Positions 54,589 to 62,612 of a DNA stretch of 64,000 nucleotides are shown piece by piece. Under the pieces are notes generated by a model. It did no database searches. It had not been told where the DNA came from and was given only the letters and a program-made list of their open reading frames with translations. The DNA lies in contig JAJZIY010000002.1 in NCBI GenBank assembly GCA_021828475.1, positions 97,793 through 161,792 of the forward strand. The letters run 5' to 3'. Origin of the DNA: Actinomycetes bacterium (GTDB lineage Bacteria; Actinomycetota; Acidimicrobiia; Acidimicrobiales; Palsa-688). Each line of letters starts with the position of its first letter. The stretch's first letter is position 1. Made by a program: the position numbers and the translations under genes.

Positions 54589-55992
54589 TCACAGCCCCTG
54601 GACGCGGCCGGCCGCCACCGCATGACGGCGCAACCGGTCCTCCACGTCCTCGCTGACCAGCGCTCCGTCCTGCACGACTGCCCGGCCCGCTACCACGGTG
54701 TGGTGGGCGGCCACCGGCCCGCAGCGCAGCCACGCCTCGACGGGGTCGCTCAGCGCCCCGGCAAAGCGCGGCCCGTCCAGCTTCCAGCACACGAGGTCGG
54801 CCGCCGCACCCCCAGCCAGCACCCCGAGCTCGCCCTGCCGGCCCAGGCAGGCGGCGCCACCCAGCGTCGCCATCTCCAGGGCGCGGCGTGCACCGGTCGA
54901 CGCGGCACCCGAACGCAGGCGGGCAAGCAGCAGGGCGGTGCGGGCCTCCAGCCACATGGAGGCCGAGTCGGTCGAAGAGGAGCCGTCGCAACCCAGCCCG
55001 ACGGGCGAACCTGCGGCGCTCAGTTCGGCCACGGGAGCCAGGCCGACGCCCAGCAGCAGGTTGGAGCTGGGGCAGTGGGCGACGCCCACACCGGCACGGC
55101 CGAGGCGCTGCACCTCTCCGGCATCGGGGTGCACGCAGTGGGCGACCCATGACCTCGACGACAGCCAGCCCACCTCCTCGAAGTAGTCGACAGGCCTGCA
55201 CCCGTACATGTCCTGGCAGTAACGGTCCTCGTCGGGGTCCTCGGCCAGGTGGGTGTGCAGGCGTACGTCCAAGCGTTCGGCAAGCTCGGCCGTGGCGCTC
55301 ATGAGGTGCCTGCTCACGCTGAAAGGCGAGCAGGGCGCCAGCGCTATGCGGACCATCGCACCCACCGACCGGTCGTGGTAGGCGTCGACCGCCGCCTGCG
55401 AAGCGGCCAGGATGGCGTCCTCGTCCTCACAGACCGAGCGCGGCGGCAACCCTCCCTCGTCCTCGGAGAGGCTCATCGAGCCCCGGGTCGGGTGGAAGCG
55501 CAGCCCGACCTCCCGTGCCGCCGCCACCTCCGCACCGAGCATGTCCCCGGCCCCCCGTGGGTGGACGTACAGGTGGTCGCTCGTCGTCGTGCAGCCGCCC
55601 AGGGCCAGTTCGGCCAGGCCGACCCACGTGGACAGGTAGACGGCTTCCTCGTCGATCAGGGCCCAACGTGGGTAGAGGGCCCGGAGCCAGTCGAAGAGCC
55701 CGCTCTGAGTTGCCGGCCGATAGGCGCGGGTCAGGTTCTGGTAGATGTGATGGTGGACGTTGACGAGCCCGGGCGTCACCAGACAACCGTCGGCGCGCAA
55801 GGTGCGCTCGGCCGGCGGCTCCGATCCCGGTCGCCCAACGCCGGCAACCAGGCCGTCGTGCACCGCCACCCAGCCACCGGGGATCTCCTCGTCGCCGTTC
55901 ATGGTCTTGACGAGCACTGCTCCGGCAACGACCAGGTCGACCTTGGAGCCCGGCTCCCTTCCCGGCGGCCCGACTGAGGGATCGCTCGGCAT
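54589..55992 (-). CDS. 8-oxoguanine deaminase
   Basis: The 467-residue amidohydrolase has GLVNVHHHIYQNLTRAYRPA with His80 and His82, ELALGGCTTTSDHLYVHPRG, LRFHPTRGSMSLSEDEGGLP, APCSPFSVSRHLMSATAELA, HTHLAEDPDED and HCVHPDAGEVQ. These agree with 8-oxoguanine deaminase of Pseudomonas, better than with AtzB or guanine deaminase. It turns 8-oxoguanine into uric acid, joining this gene to the purine-type cluster. No ribosome site precedes ATG 55992; TAGTGT lies 6 nt before it. It is convergent with the hydantoinase gene. Confidence 0.9.
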   Translation of the reverse strand: MPSDPSVGPPGREPGSKVDLVVAGAVLVKTMNGDEEIPGGWVAVHDGLVAGVGRPGSEPPAERTLRADGCLVTPGLVNVHHHIYQNLTRAYRPATQSGLFDWLRALYPRWALIDEEAVYLSTWVGLAELALGGCTTTSDHLYVHPRGAGDMLGAEVAAAREVGLRFHPTRGSMSLSEDEGGLPPRSVCEDEDAILAASQAAVDAYHDRSVGAMVRIALAPCSPFSVSRHLMSATAELAERLDVRLHTHLAEDPDEDRYCQDMYGCRPVDYFEEVGWLSSRSWVAHCVHPDAGEVQRLGRAGVGVAHCPSSNLLLGVGLAPVAELSAAGSPVGLGCDGSSSTDSASMWLEARTALLLARLRSGAASTGARRALEMATLGGAACLGRQGELGVLAGGAAADLVCWKLDGPRFAGALSDPVEAWLRCGPVAAHHTVVAGRAVVQDGALVSEDVEDRLRRHAVAAGRVQGL

Positions 55993-56004
55993 TGGCCAAC
56001 ACTA
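55990..56004 (-). promoter_or_regulatory. Candidate leaderless -10 of the 8-oxoguanine deaminase gene
   Basis: On the minus strand TAGTGT (56004-55999) is followed by TGGCCA and then ATG 55992, the same spacing as at glgX and the S51-like gene. Confidence 0.5.
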
Positions 56005-56187
56005 CAGGTGGCCCCGGTGCCCGCACGCCTCGCATGCCGGCCGCCTCCGGGGGCGACCCCTGCCGTCACCGGGGAGATCCGTCGTGGCCGGTGACAACGG
56101 CGGTCCTTGTCGCGCCATCGACGGCGCTGGCGGCGCTGCCCGCTCGCCGTACCTCAGTCCCCCTCCTCAGGGCGTAGCCTGAGGCCC

Positions 56188-56445
56188 ATGGTCGAACCTC
56201 TCGAGGACACCTTCACCCGAGCCGAGCGCGCACGCGACGAGCTCGTTCAGGTGCTCGGCCAGCTCAGCGCTGAGCGTGAGGCTCTGAGAGCGGCCACGAC
56301 CGAGGCTCACGAGGCGGTCCAGGGACTGAGGACAGCCATCAAGGACGCCAAGGAGGAGATGCGCCAGGTCTCGAAGGCGGAGGCCCGCAAGCACCTTGCC
56401 CGCCAGATGCGGGCGGCGGCGGACATCCTGGCCCGCGACACCTGA
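56188..56445 (+). CDS. Small coiled-coil protein
   Basis: An 85-residue, highly charged helical protein of the pattern ERARDELVQVLGQLSAEREA, HEAVQGLRTAIKDAKEEMRQ and KAEARKHLARQMRAAADILA. I do not recognise a family. It has no membrane segment or signal. TAGCCT (56175-56180) lies 7 nt before ATG 56188, suggesting a leaderless message; there is no Shine-Dalgarno site. Confidence 0.65.
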   Translation: MVEPLEDTFTRAERARDELVQVLGQLSAEREALRAATTEAHEAVQGLRTAIKDAKEEMRQVSKAEARKHLARQMRAAADILARDT

Positions 56446-56662
56446 GCCTGCGAGCGTAGGCGTCGCCGGCCGCCGGCCGCCGGCCCAAGATTCGGCCTGG
56501 GTTGGGTGGAGGCTTTTCCGGTTGGCGTTCCCAGGTGTTGTGACCCGAGATCTTCGGAGGGTAGTGGATCGTGGGACTGGGTGGCCGGCACCGGTCGGGG
56601 TCGACAGGCCACTGACCTGGCCCCTGCGGGGCGGTATCGATCTTCGTGGCTCGTGACGGCGG
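56446..56662. other. 217-nt gap
   Basis: A short GGCCGCC repeat (about 56475-56495) follows the coiled-coil gene. I see no gene or clear signal in the rest. Confidence 0.4.
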
Positions 56663-56899
56663 CTAGATCAGGCGGCCCGGTGCTGGCCGGGAGAACCGTT
56701 TCTGGGCGGCTTGGCGGCTCACCCCCAACGCTGCAGCGATGATGGCCCAGGGGATCTGGGCTTGGCGGGCGTGGCCGACCGCATCATGAAGAGCCGCCTC
56801 TGCTGTGGTGGTGGCGCGCGCCGCGGAGAGGACTTGGTCCATCAGCTCCTGGCCTGTTTCGCTCAGCACGCTTCTCGGTCTCACCATTACGTCAACCAT
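56663..56899 (-). CDS. Small helix-turn-helix protein
   Basis: A 78-residue protein with a helical front (TGQELMDQVLSAARATTTAE) and a C-terminal HTH (IPWAIIAAALGVSRQAAQKR). The HTH is similar to that of the ClpX-zinc-finger protein at 24572, including W-x-x-I-x-x-x-LG-x-(S/T)-RQ and RFS at the end, but the zinc finger is absent. It may be a relative or a shortened form. Its ATG is about 35 nt from the end of a broken transposase gene on the same strand, so its natural promoter may have been displaced. Confidence 0.65.
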   Translation of the reverse strand: MVDVMVRPRSVLSETGQELMDQVLSAARATTTAEAALHDAVGHARQAQIPWAIIAAALGVSRQAAQKRFSRPAPGRLI

Positions 56900-56932
56900 A
56901 CTATGACCGAACTGGGCGATGCTGCCCGCTGA

Positions 56933-57880
56933 TCAACTGGCTCTGCGATCGTTGTCGAGGGCCGGAGAGATCGCAGGGTTGAACGCGTAGTAGGCGGTCT
57001 CGGCCTCCTCGGGGGTGAGATCATCGAGTTCGCCGTGGATGCGTTCGGTATTGAACCAGCCCACCGACCCGCAGGTCTCGACTTCGAGGTCATCCAGGCC
57101 TTTCCAGTGGCCGCCGACACGGGCGAGCACGGCTGGGTTGCGGTACAGCTCGGTCTTGAACAAGGCGTTCACCGACTCGGCCATCGCATCGTCATAGCTG
57201 TCAGCGATAGTGCCGATAGAGGGGGCGGCACCGATGTCGTCGAGGCGGTCGGTGTAGGCGATCGAGGTGTATCGCTTCCCGCGTCTGAGTGGCATACGAG
57301 ACCGTCCAGGGCGCTGTGGCGGCGGGTCCAGGCGGCCATGTTCAACGCGTCGATCACCAGGTTGGCTGCCATCGAGCATGCCGCTTTCCAGCCCACGATC
57401 CGCCGCGAGAACACGTCGATGACGAAGGCCATAGACGATGCCTGACCACGTCGAGCAGTACGTGAAATCCGCGACCCAAAGCTGGTCGGGCCTGGTGGCG
57501 ACGAAGTTGCGTTTCACGAGGTCCGGTGCCCGCAGCGCGGCGGGATCGGCCTTGGTGGTGAAGCGATTCTTGGCCCTACTGACGCCCCGGATCTCAGCGG
57601 CGGCCATGAGCCGGGCCACCTGATCCCGCCCGAGGTCATATCCGGCCTTACGGGCCGCTTTGGTCAGCTTCCGCTGCCCGTACACCGAGTAGCTGTGGGT
57701 CCAGATCGCCACCGGGACCGGGATCAACACCGCGTCACGAACCGCCCGCACTGATGGCGGGCGGGACTTGGAGTCGTAGCAGGTGGAGGGGGCGACCTGC
57801 AGGACCTCACAGATCGGCTCGACCCCCCATCGACACCCACCGGTGGTGTTGTCCCGGTGGGCGTCGATGAAAGCGACCAC
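56933..57880 (-). pseudogene. IS3-family transposase OrfB, frameshifted, OrfA missing
   Basis: The frame begins with an intact OrfB N-terminus (VVAFIDAHRDNTTGGCRWGV) and DLVKRNFVATRPDQLWVADF with the first catalytic Asp. Between about 57432 and 57275 the correct core (AFVIDVFSRRIVGWKAACSM, GLVCHSDAGS with the second Asp) lies in another frame. It then returns to the first frame (YTSIAYTDRLDD, YDDAMAESVNALFKTELY). Two small deletions, about 2 nt near 57432 and 1 nt near 57275, explain this and restore phase. OrfA and the upstream end are absent, since an SRPBCC gene ends 22 nt away. The element is dead unless these are sequencing errors. Confidence 0.82.
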
Positions 57881-57901
57881 CTGCTGCGTCGGCGGTCGAG
57901 C

Positions 57902-58366
57902 TCATCGTTCGATGCTCGCTTTGATGTGCTCCAGCCCGCTCGCCATACCGGTCTCCAGTTCGTCATCGTGGCCGCCTTGCCCGCCGAGCAGTGCTCGGGT
58001 GAACCAGCGAGCGAAGCGCCCGACCCCCTTCGGGGTGTCGCGGGACTCGGTGAGGCGGGCGCCGTCTTCGGTCGCCTCGATCCTGTAGGTCCATATGGCG
58101 CCGTTGGTGCGCACGGCCCAAGCGATCTCGTGGTCCGGCTCGTAGCGGACGACGCGTGACACGGTGGGCCAGCGGACGGCTCCGCGACGGTTCAACCCCA
58201 ACATCCACGACCCCTCACGGACGGCCCCGATCGGTACGACCCTGGTGCACTCAGGTGACCATTGGGGGGTGCGGCGGACGTCGGAGACGACGCGCCACAC
58301 CTCGGCGGGCCGCGCTGCGATGTCGATGGACGCGCGAAGTGGGCGGGTGGGAGGCTGTGTGGCCAT
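57902..58366 (-). CDS. SRPBCC-family protein
   Basis: From ATG 58366 the protein has 154 residues with a START/polyketide-cyclase-like fold: IDIAARPAEVWRVVSDVRRT, PQWSPECTRVV, GLNRRGAVRWPTVSRVVRYE and IWTYRIEATEDGARLTESRD, ending in a helix. Members bind hydrophobic ligands in a cavity; no substrate can be named. GAGGAG lies 10 nt before ATG 58366; ATG 58399 and 58417 are longer alternatives. It is followed closely by the broken transposase, which may have removed a downstream partner. Confidence 0.82.
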   Translation of the reverse strand: MATQPPTRPLRASIDIAARPAEVWRVVSDVRRTPQWSPECTRVVPIGAVREGSWMLGLNRRGAVRWPTVSRVVRYEPDHEIAWAVRTNGAIWTYRIEATEDGARLTESRDTPKGVGRFARWFTRALLGGQGGHDDELETGMASGLEHIKASIER

Positions 58367-58431
58367 CTTGGCGGTGCTCCTCTCGGTGGTTGTTGTCATG
58401 GCGGTGGACTGGGCCATCCTGGGTGCGGTCG

Positions 58432-59337
58432 CTACCCGAAGAGGGACCGCGCCGTGGTCGCGACCAGCTCGGGGCGCTCCTCAGGTATGAGTTGACCGAC
58501 GCCCGGCACGATCTCGACCGTGAGCCGGTCGGCGTGGGCCCCGCCGCCGGCGAGGAGCTTGGGAGAAACGGAGAAGTCCTTGGCTCCGGCGAGGATGTGG
58601 GTTGGGACTTCGAGCCGCTGGCTGCGGTAACGGGCGGTAGCCAGGCGGGGTATGTCATGAAGCACGAACTGCCAGTGGAGGGCTTGGCCGGCCCTGGCTC
58701 GGGCCGGGTCACCGAAGGGGGTGACGAAGCACTCGAGGTCCGCCGCTGACCAGATCGCGGGGTCGGTCACGCCCCGACGGAGCAGGTAGCGGACCACCTC
58801 AGGCCTGGTCCTGAGCACCCAGGCCCCGAGCCCGGGGTACTCGATGAGAGCCGTGTACCATTGCCGCCAGGCGCTGAGCACCAGGGCGGATCGCCTGGGC
58901 CAGGGGTGCGTGGTGGCGATGGCCAGGAGGTGGCTGAAACGCTCGGGAGCCCGCAGACAGGCGTGCAGGGCCACCCAGGCGCCCAACTGGTGGCCCATGA
59001 GGCGCACCTTGTCGAGGCTCAAGGCGTCCATGAGGCTGAGCACGTCGTCGACCAGGCTGTAGGTGTCAAAGCCGCGCCGGGGGGCGTCGCTCCATCCTGC
59101 GCCTCGGCGATCGGGGCAGATGAGCTGGTAGCTGTCGGCCAGGAGCGGGGCCACGCGGCGCCAGGCGTACCAGTGCTGGGGGAAGCCGTGGAGTGCCAGG
59201 ACGGGCTCACCGGCCCCGACCTCGGCCACGTGGACGTTGATGCCCCGCACCCGCACGGAGCGATGCCGGGCTCCCTCGACGTCCGGGACCGGCCCTGGTC
59301 GGGCCACCTCCAGGGGGCACTGGTGAACGGTGGCCAT
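58432..59337 (-). CDS. Alpha/beta hydrolase fold protein with nucleophile and His both replaced by Gln
   Basis: The 301-residue protein has the epoxide hydrolase-like front GEPVLALHGFPQHWYAWRRV and CPDRRGAGWSDAPRRGFDTY. The nucleophile elbow reads LMGHQLGAWVALH, with Gln117 where Asp or Ser is expected. The final motif reads VPGVGQLIPEERPEL, with Gln282 where the catalytic His is expected. The acid Asp254 (AGAKDFS) is kept. It is therefore unlikely to hydrolyse by the usual mechanism and may be a pseudo-enzyme or binding protein. ATG 59337 has GAGGAGGTG upstream; the longer frame adds 24 basic residues. Confidence 0.82.
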   Translation of the reverse strand: MATVHQCPLEVARPGPVPDVEGARHRSVRVRGINVHVAEVGAGEPVLALHGFPQHWYAWRRVAPLLADSYQLICPDRRGAGWSDAPRRGFDTYSLVDDVLSLMDALSLDKVRLMGHQLGAWVALHACLRAPERFSHLLAIATTHPWPRRSALVLSAWRQWYTALIEYPGLGAWVLRTRPEVVRYLLRRGVTDPAIWSAADLECFVTPFGDPARARAGQALHWQFVLHDIPRLATARYRSQRLEVPTHILAGAKDFSVSPKLLAGGGAHADRLTVEIVPGVGQLIPEERPELVATTARSLFG

Positions 59338-59494
59338 CGGTGAGCACCTCCTCGCTCGAGATACCTGTCGGTGGGTAGAGCGGGCCGCAACGGACTTGGT
59401 TCCCTTCAAGTTGGCCGTGAGAGGCTCGAGGCGATGAGGAGCGGCCTGCGGTGACCAGAGGAACCAAACCGGTCCCCCACCCCTCTTCGTCCGT

Positions 59495-60019
59495 GTGGTG
59501 GTCCGGGTCGTGAGCCCTGCGAGCGATCAGACGTCGGCCCTGGTCGTGGCGGCCCAGAGCGGCGACGCCATGGCCATGCACGACCTGCTGGACCACCTCG
59601 CCCCCTACGTGGGAAGGATCTGTGGCTCGATCGCCCTGGTCGAGGGGCCCGACGCCGCCCAGGAGACCCTCGTGGCAGTGTTCCGGCACTTGGGCAGCCT
59701 CCGGGATCCCGCCGCGCTTCACGGCTGGGTCAGGCGGATCGCCGTGAGGGAGGCCGTGCACCTGGCCCGAGCCCGCCAGCGGACCGGGCCGGTACCGGAC
59801 CTGTCCGAGCTGCCAACCCCAGGCGACGTGGAGCAGGCCACTGACATTGCTGACCTGTTGACCCGGCTGGCTCCGGAGCACCGGGCCATGCTCATCCTGA
59901 GAGACCGAGAGGGCCTGAGCGAGGCCGAGGCGGCGTCGCTCCTAGACCTGCCACCGGGAACCGTCAAGTCCAGGCTCCACCGAGCCAGGAAGAGCTTTCG
60001 GAGGGCGTGGGAAGCATGA
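59495..60019 (+). CDS. ECF-like sigma-70 family sigma factor
   Basis: The 174-residue protein has region 2 (about 15-85; GDAMAMHDLLDHLAPYVGRI, DAAQETLVAVFRHLGSLRDP, HGWVRRIAVREAVH) and region 4 (TRLAPEHRAMLILRDREGLS, EAEAASLLDLPPGTVKSRLH). It would direct RNA polymerase to a small regulon. GTG 59495 is the longest start; GTG 59510 is possible. Its stop overlaps the ATG of the next gene as ATGA. That gene is the natural candidate for its regulator, although it does not look like a membrane anti-sigma factor. Confidence 0.88.
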   Translation: MVVRVVSPASDQTSALVVAAQSGDAMAMHDLLDHLAPYVGRICGSIALVEGPDAAQETLVAVFRHLGSLRDPAALHGWVRRIAVREAVHLARARQRTGPVPDLSELPTPGDVEQATDIADLLTRLAPEHRAMLILRDREGLSEAEAASLLDLPPGTVKSRLHRARKSFRRAWEA

Positions 60020-60528
60020 ACCAGCCTTGGCCAACGACCGACATCGACCCCATCCGGCGGCTTCGGGCCCTGGCTGCCGGGATCTCCGGGGCAGTCGTGG
60101 CGGAGGGCTTCGTGCCCGAGGCCTACGAGGAGGTGTGGGGGCGCTTGAGCGACCTGGAGCGCGAGCTACCGCGTCTGGTCCCTGACCTGCGGTGGCTTCG
60201 CATCACCCATCGAGAAGGGGACCGCCTGGAGGTCGTCGCCCGGGGTCACTCGGGCCTGCGGGCTCGCTTCGACGCCGTCCTCAGGCCGGGGTGGTGCTTC
60301 ATGCAGTCGCGGTTCTTGATCATCGGCATGGCCGCCGCTCCGGCGCCGGGCGGCACCGCTCTTGCCACCCTGGCTGCCGTCCGGGCCCCCGGGTGCCGGG
60401 CTATCGCCGCCCTGGGTGCCCCACTGTTCCACCGGGGCGTGCTCAAGGCCACGGCCCGTCTCCGACGCGGGCTACGAGAGAGGGCCACGTGCCACGGGTC
60501 GACCGCCGATGCGGGCTCGCCGGGCTAA
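60016..60528 (+). CDS. Hypothetical protein coupled to sigma factor
   Basis: A 170-residue soluble protein starting at ATG 60016 inside the stop of the sigma factor gene. The middle part (LRWLRITHREGDRLEVVARG, FDAVLRPGWCFMQSRFLIIG and GTALATLAAVRAPG) resembles SRPBCC ligand-binding folds, but I cannot confirm it. There is no zinc-binding HxxxCxxC anti-sigma motif and no membrane helix. Coupled translation suggests it acts with the sigma factor, perhaps as a ligand-sensing partner. Confidence 0.62.
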   Translation: MNQPWPTTDIDPIRRLRALAAGISGAVVAEGFVPEAYEEVWGRLSDLERELPRLVPDLRWLRITHREGDRLEVVARGHSGLRARFDAVLRPGWCFMQSRFLIIGMAAAPAPGGTALATLAAVRAPGCRAIAALGAPLFHRGVLKATARLRRGLRERATCHGSTADAGSPG

Positions 60529-60589
60529 CCGGGAACGAGTGGGCGAGTCGCCGCCGATCTCTTGACAGCAGCGTCAGTATGTGTGGACT

Positions 60590-61107
60590 TACGGTCGCCG
60601 ACCAGCGTTCAGCACTCGGTCGTCGTCGCCGTTCCGATCGACAAGGCGTTCAAGGCGTTCACCGAGGACTTCGGCCTGCACCGGGACGGTACGGGTTGGC
60701 GACCGGGTCCGCGATCAGACCTTATCAAGTCGCATAACGGGTCTTCTTATACGGCCTGATAACGCCTGATAGACCCAGGCGGTCCACCCCGTTGCCAGTA
60801 GGCGCCCCAGTCCAGGGTGGTGGATGTCGTGTCGAACGGCACCACCACCTACGAGCCTCCTCACCGGCTCGTCGTCAGTTGGGACATCAGCCCCACCTGG
60901 CAGATCGAGACCGAACCCGACAAGACGAGCGAGCTCGAGGTGCGATTCATCGCAGCGGCTCTCGGGCAGACCCGGGTAGAACTGGAGCACCGCAACCTGG
61001 ACCGGCACGGCCAAGGCCGGGAAGGGGCCGGTGACGGTGTGGGACGGAGACCAAGGCTGGCCGCTCTACCGCCGCGCTACGCCGAGCTCTTCGGCGCAAA
61101 GAGATGA
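60590..61107 (+). pseudogene. Decayed SRPBCC (AHSA1-like) gene
   Basis: A front part (SVVVAVPIDKAFKAFTEDFG, base 60613 on) and a rear part (GTTTYEPPHRLVVSWDISPT, then SELEVRFIAAALGQTRVELE, and a final RYAELFGA) match an AHSA1-type SRPBCC protein. They lie in different frames, with stops and an unrelated AT-richer stretch (about 60720-60800) between them. Another shift near 61020 damages the last helix. The gene cannot make a normal protein. Confidence 0.7.
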
Positions 61108-61108
61108 C

Positions 61109-61318
61109 TATGACCATCTCGACCACTACCCGAGGTCAACCGCCCAGCGGGTCGGCAAAGCGGGCGAGGTGCGCACTGACCCGCGGTTTGAGGATGCGCG
61201 GGGCCCGAACGTCCGCGAGCTGCGTTGCGTGCAGCGGCGCCTGTCGCCGGCCGAGGTGAAGGCTTTGCTAGGCGCTACTCTGGAACCACAACCGGAAGTG
61301 AGTGCGGCAGATAACTAG
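61109..61318 (+). pseudogene. Possible recombinase/transposase scrap
   Basis: After the decayed SRPBCC gene, the frame that opens at 61031 ends with GPNVRELRCVQRRLSPAEVK followed by ALLGA. The RRLSPAEVxALL pattern resembles the start of the C-terminal HTH in actinobacterial serine recombinases. The rest of such a protein is missing. I hold this as weak evidence of an old insertion next to the toxin-antitoxin genes. Confidence 0.3.
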
Positions 61319-61320
61319 GA

Positions 61321-61689
61321 ATGGAGGGCATCTGCTTGACGGACATACTGAACCTGGAACGAGCAGTCGAAGCGAACGAGATCGTACGTGCCCTGAAGCG
61401 CTACGGCGTCTCCCAGACCGAGGTAGGCACCGTCGCGGGCGTTTCAGACCGCGCCGTCCGCAACTGGGCATCGGCTGGGATCCGCCCGCAACGCTACGAC
61501 CGGCTCTCCGAGCTCCGGGACCTTGTGCTGCTGCTTTCCGACTCATTGACGCCGCGAGGGATCGGACAGTGGCTCCATGCTCGGAACCGGCTCCTCGGCG
61601 GGGCGCGCCCGCTCGAGCTCTTGGCTTCGGGCCGGGCCGAAGAGGTGCGCCGTGCTGCTCAGGCTTTCGTAGACGGCTCCTACGTCTGA
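61321..61689 (+). CDS. Xre/MbcA/ParS-type antitoxin
   Basis: The 122-residue protein has an HTH (YGVSQTEVGTVAGVSDRAVR) and the toxin-binding DUF2384-like end: TPRGIGQWLHARNRLLGGAR PLELL, then GRAEEVRRAAQAFVDGSYV. In MbcA/Xre antitoxins the C-terminal stretch plugs the active site of the RES toxin, and the HTH represses the operon. The gene precedes a RES toxin gene on the same strand, 67 nt away. No ribosome site decides the ATG at 61321. Confidence 0.85.
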   Translation: MEGICLTDILNLERAVEANEIVRALKRYGVSQTEVGTVAGVSDRAVRNWASAGIRPQRYDRLSELRDLVLLLSDSLTPRGIGQWLHARNRLLGGARPLELLASGRAEEVRRAAQAFVDGSYV

Positions 61690-61756
61690 GGGCGAAGCTC
61701 GCCGCGCTAACCGTCGCTGGGTCCTTCCGACGGCCCCTTGGGCGTAGGGACGCCCC

Positions 61757-62389
61757 ATGACGATGCCCCCGGCGAGCGGCTCCTTACCTCGGCGGGAGCT
61801 AGATGGCCGTTTTTGGCACCAAGGGCCGACGCGCTACCCGCTTGGCTCGGTCGCCGACCCGGCCCAGACTGAAGGGCGCTATCACCGCCTAGGGGAAGCG
61901 GGAGTGTGGTACGCCTCCGACCGGGAGCAGACGGCCTGGGCGGAACTCTTCCGCCACTTCACAAGTGCCGGTGTGGACCCATTTGAGGTCCGCCGCCGGG
62001 TCGGCGCAGCAGAGGTCCACGGCCTGCAAGTCCTGGACTTGTGCGAGGCGTCCGTCAGAACCGCGCTCGGGGTCGGTTACAACGACCTGGTTGGCGACGA
62101 CCACGCGAAGTCCCAGGAGGTGGCCCAGTGGGCGCGTTCGGAGCACTACGAAGGCTTGCTCGCACCTTCCGCCGCCGTTCACGGGGGCAAGACATTGGTC
62201 GTCTTCGCCGCCGGCATGCACCGGCTTGAGCTCGGCGAGTCGAGGGTCCGCCGGCCACCGCCGCGTCTCGCCGACCTACTCAGAGTCGTAAGGCTCCGCG
62301 GTGACATCCCTGCTGCGGTCCGGAGTTACCTCGAAGGCCTCGCCAATCTCGGCGCGGAAAAAGTGAGAGCCGCACGTCGCAGGCGTTAG
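61757..62389 (+). CDS. RES-domain toxin
   Basis: The 210-residue protein has the RES domain: FWHQGPTRYP with the conserved Arg, GRYHRLGEAGVWYASDREQT AWAEL with the Tyr and Glu, and a Ser-bearing stretch AQWARSEHYEGLLAPSA. RES toxins such as MbcT degrade NAD+. It is longer than typical RES proteins by about 20-40 residues, with a basic tail (KVRAARRRR). The 67-nt gap to the antitoxin gene is larger than usual for such pairs, where genes often touch. Confidence 0.85.
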   Translation: MTMPPASGSLPRRELDGRFWHQGPTRYPLGSVADPAQTEGRYHRLGEAGVWYASDREQTAWAELFRHFTSAGVDPFEVRRRVGAAEVHGLQVLDLCEASVRTALGVGYNDLVGDDHAKSQEVAQWARSEHYEGLLAPSAAVHGGKTLVVFAAGMHRLELGESRVRRPPPRLADLLRVVRLRGDIPAAVRSYLEGLANLGAEKVRAARRRR

Positions 62390-62612
62390 GGCTCAACTCT
62401 CACCCGCACAGTCCCGCCACACTTCTGCCAAATCTGGTCGCCGGCTCACGCTCGCAGGGTACTTCGCGGCTCCGGTGACTGTTGAGCACGCTGAACCCGA
62501 TCACCGGCTTCCGCTCTCTTCTCGTCCGCAGGATCTGGACGCTCAATCTGGTCATTGCAATGCGCCGGAGGCTCACTTATTCGGCCGATCTGATCGCGGA
62601 CGCGTCCGGCCA
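62390..62612. other. 223-nt gap
   Basis: Between the convergent ends of the RES toxin gene and the secreted protein gene I see no gene, clear hairpin or repeat. Confidence 0.4.

Noticed and set aside
56107..56187. Longer start for the coiled-coil protein
   Set aside because: The added residues are Arg/Ser/Pro-rich and read through the likely -10 element.
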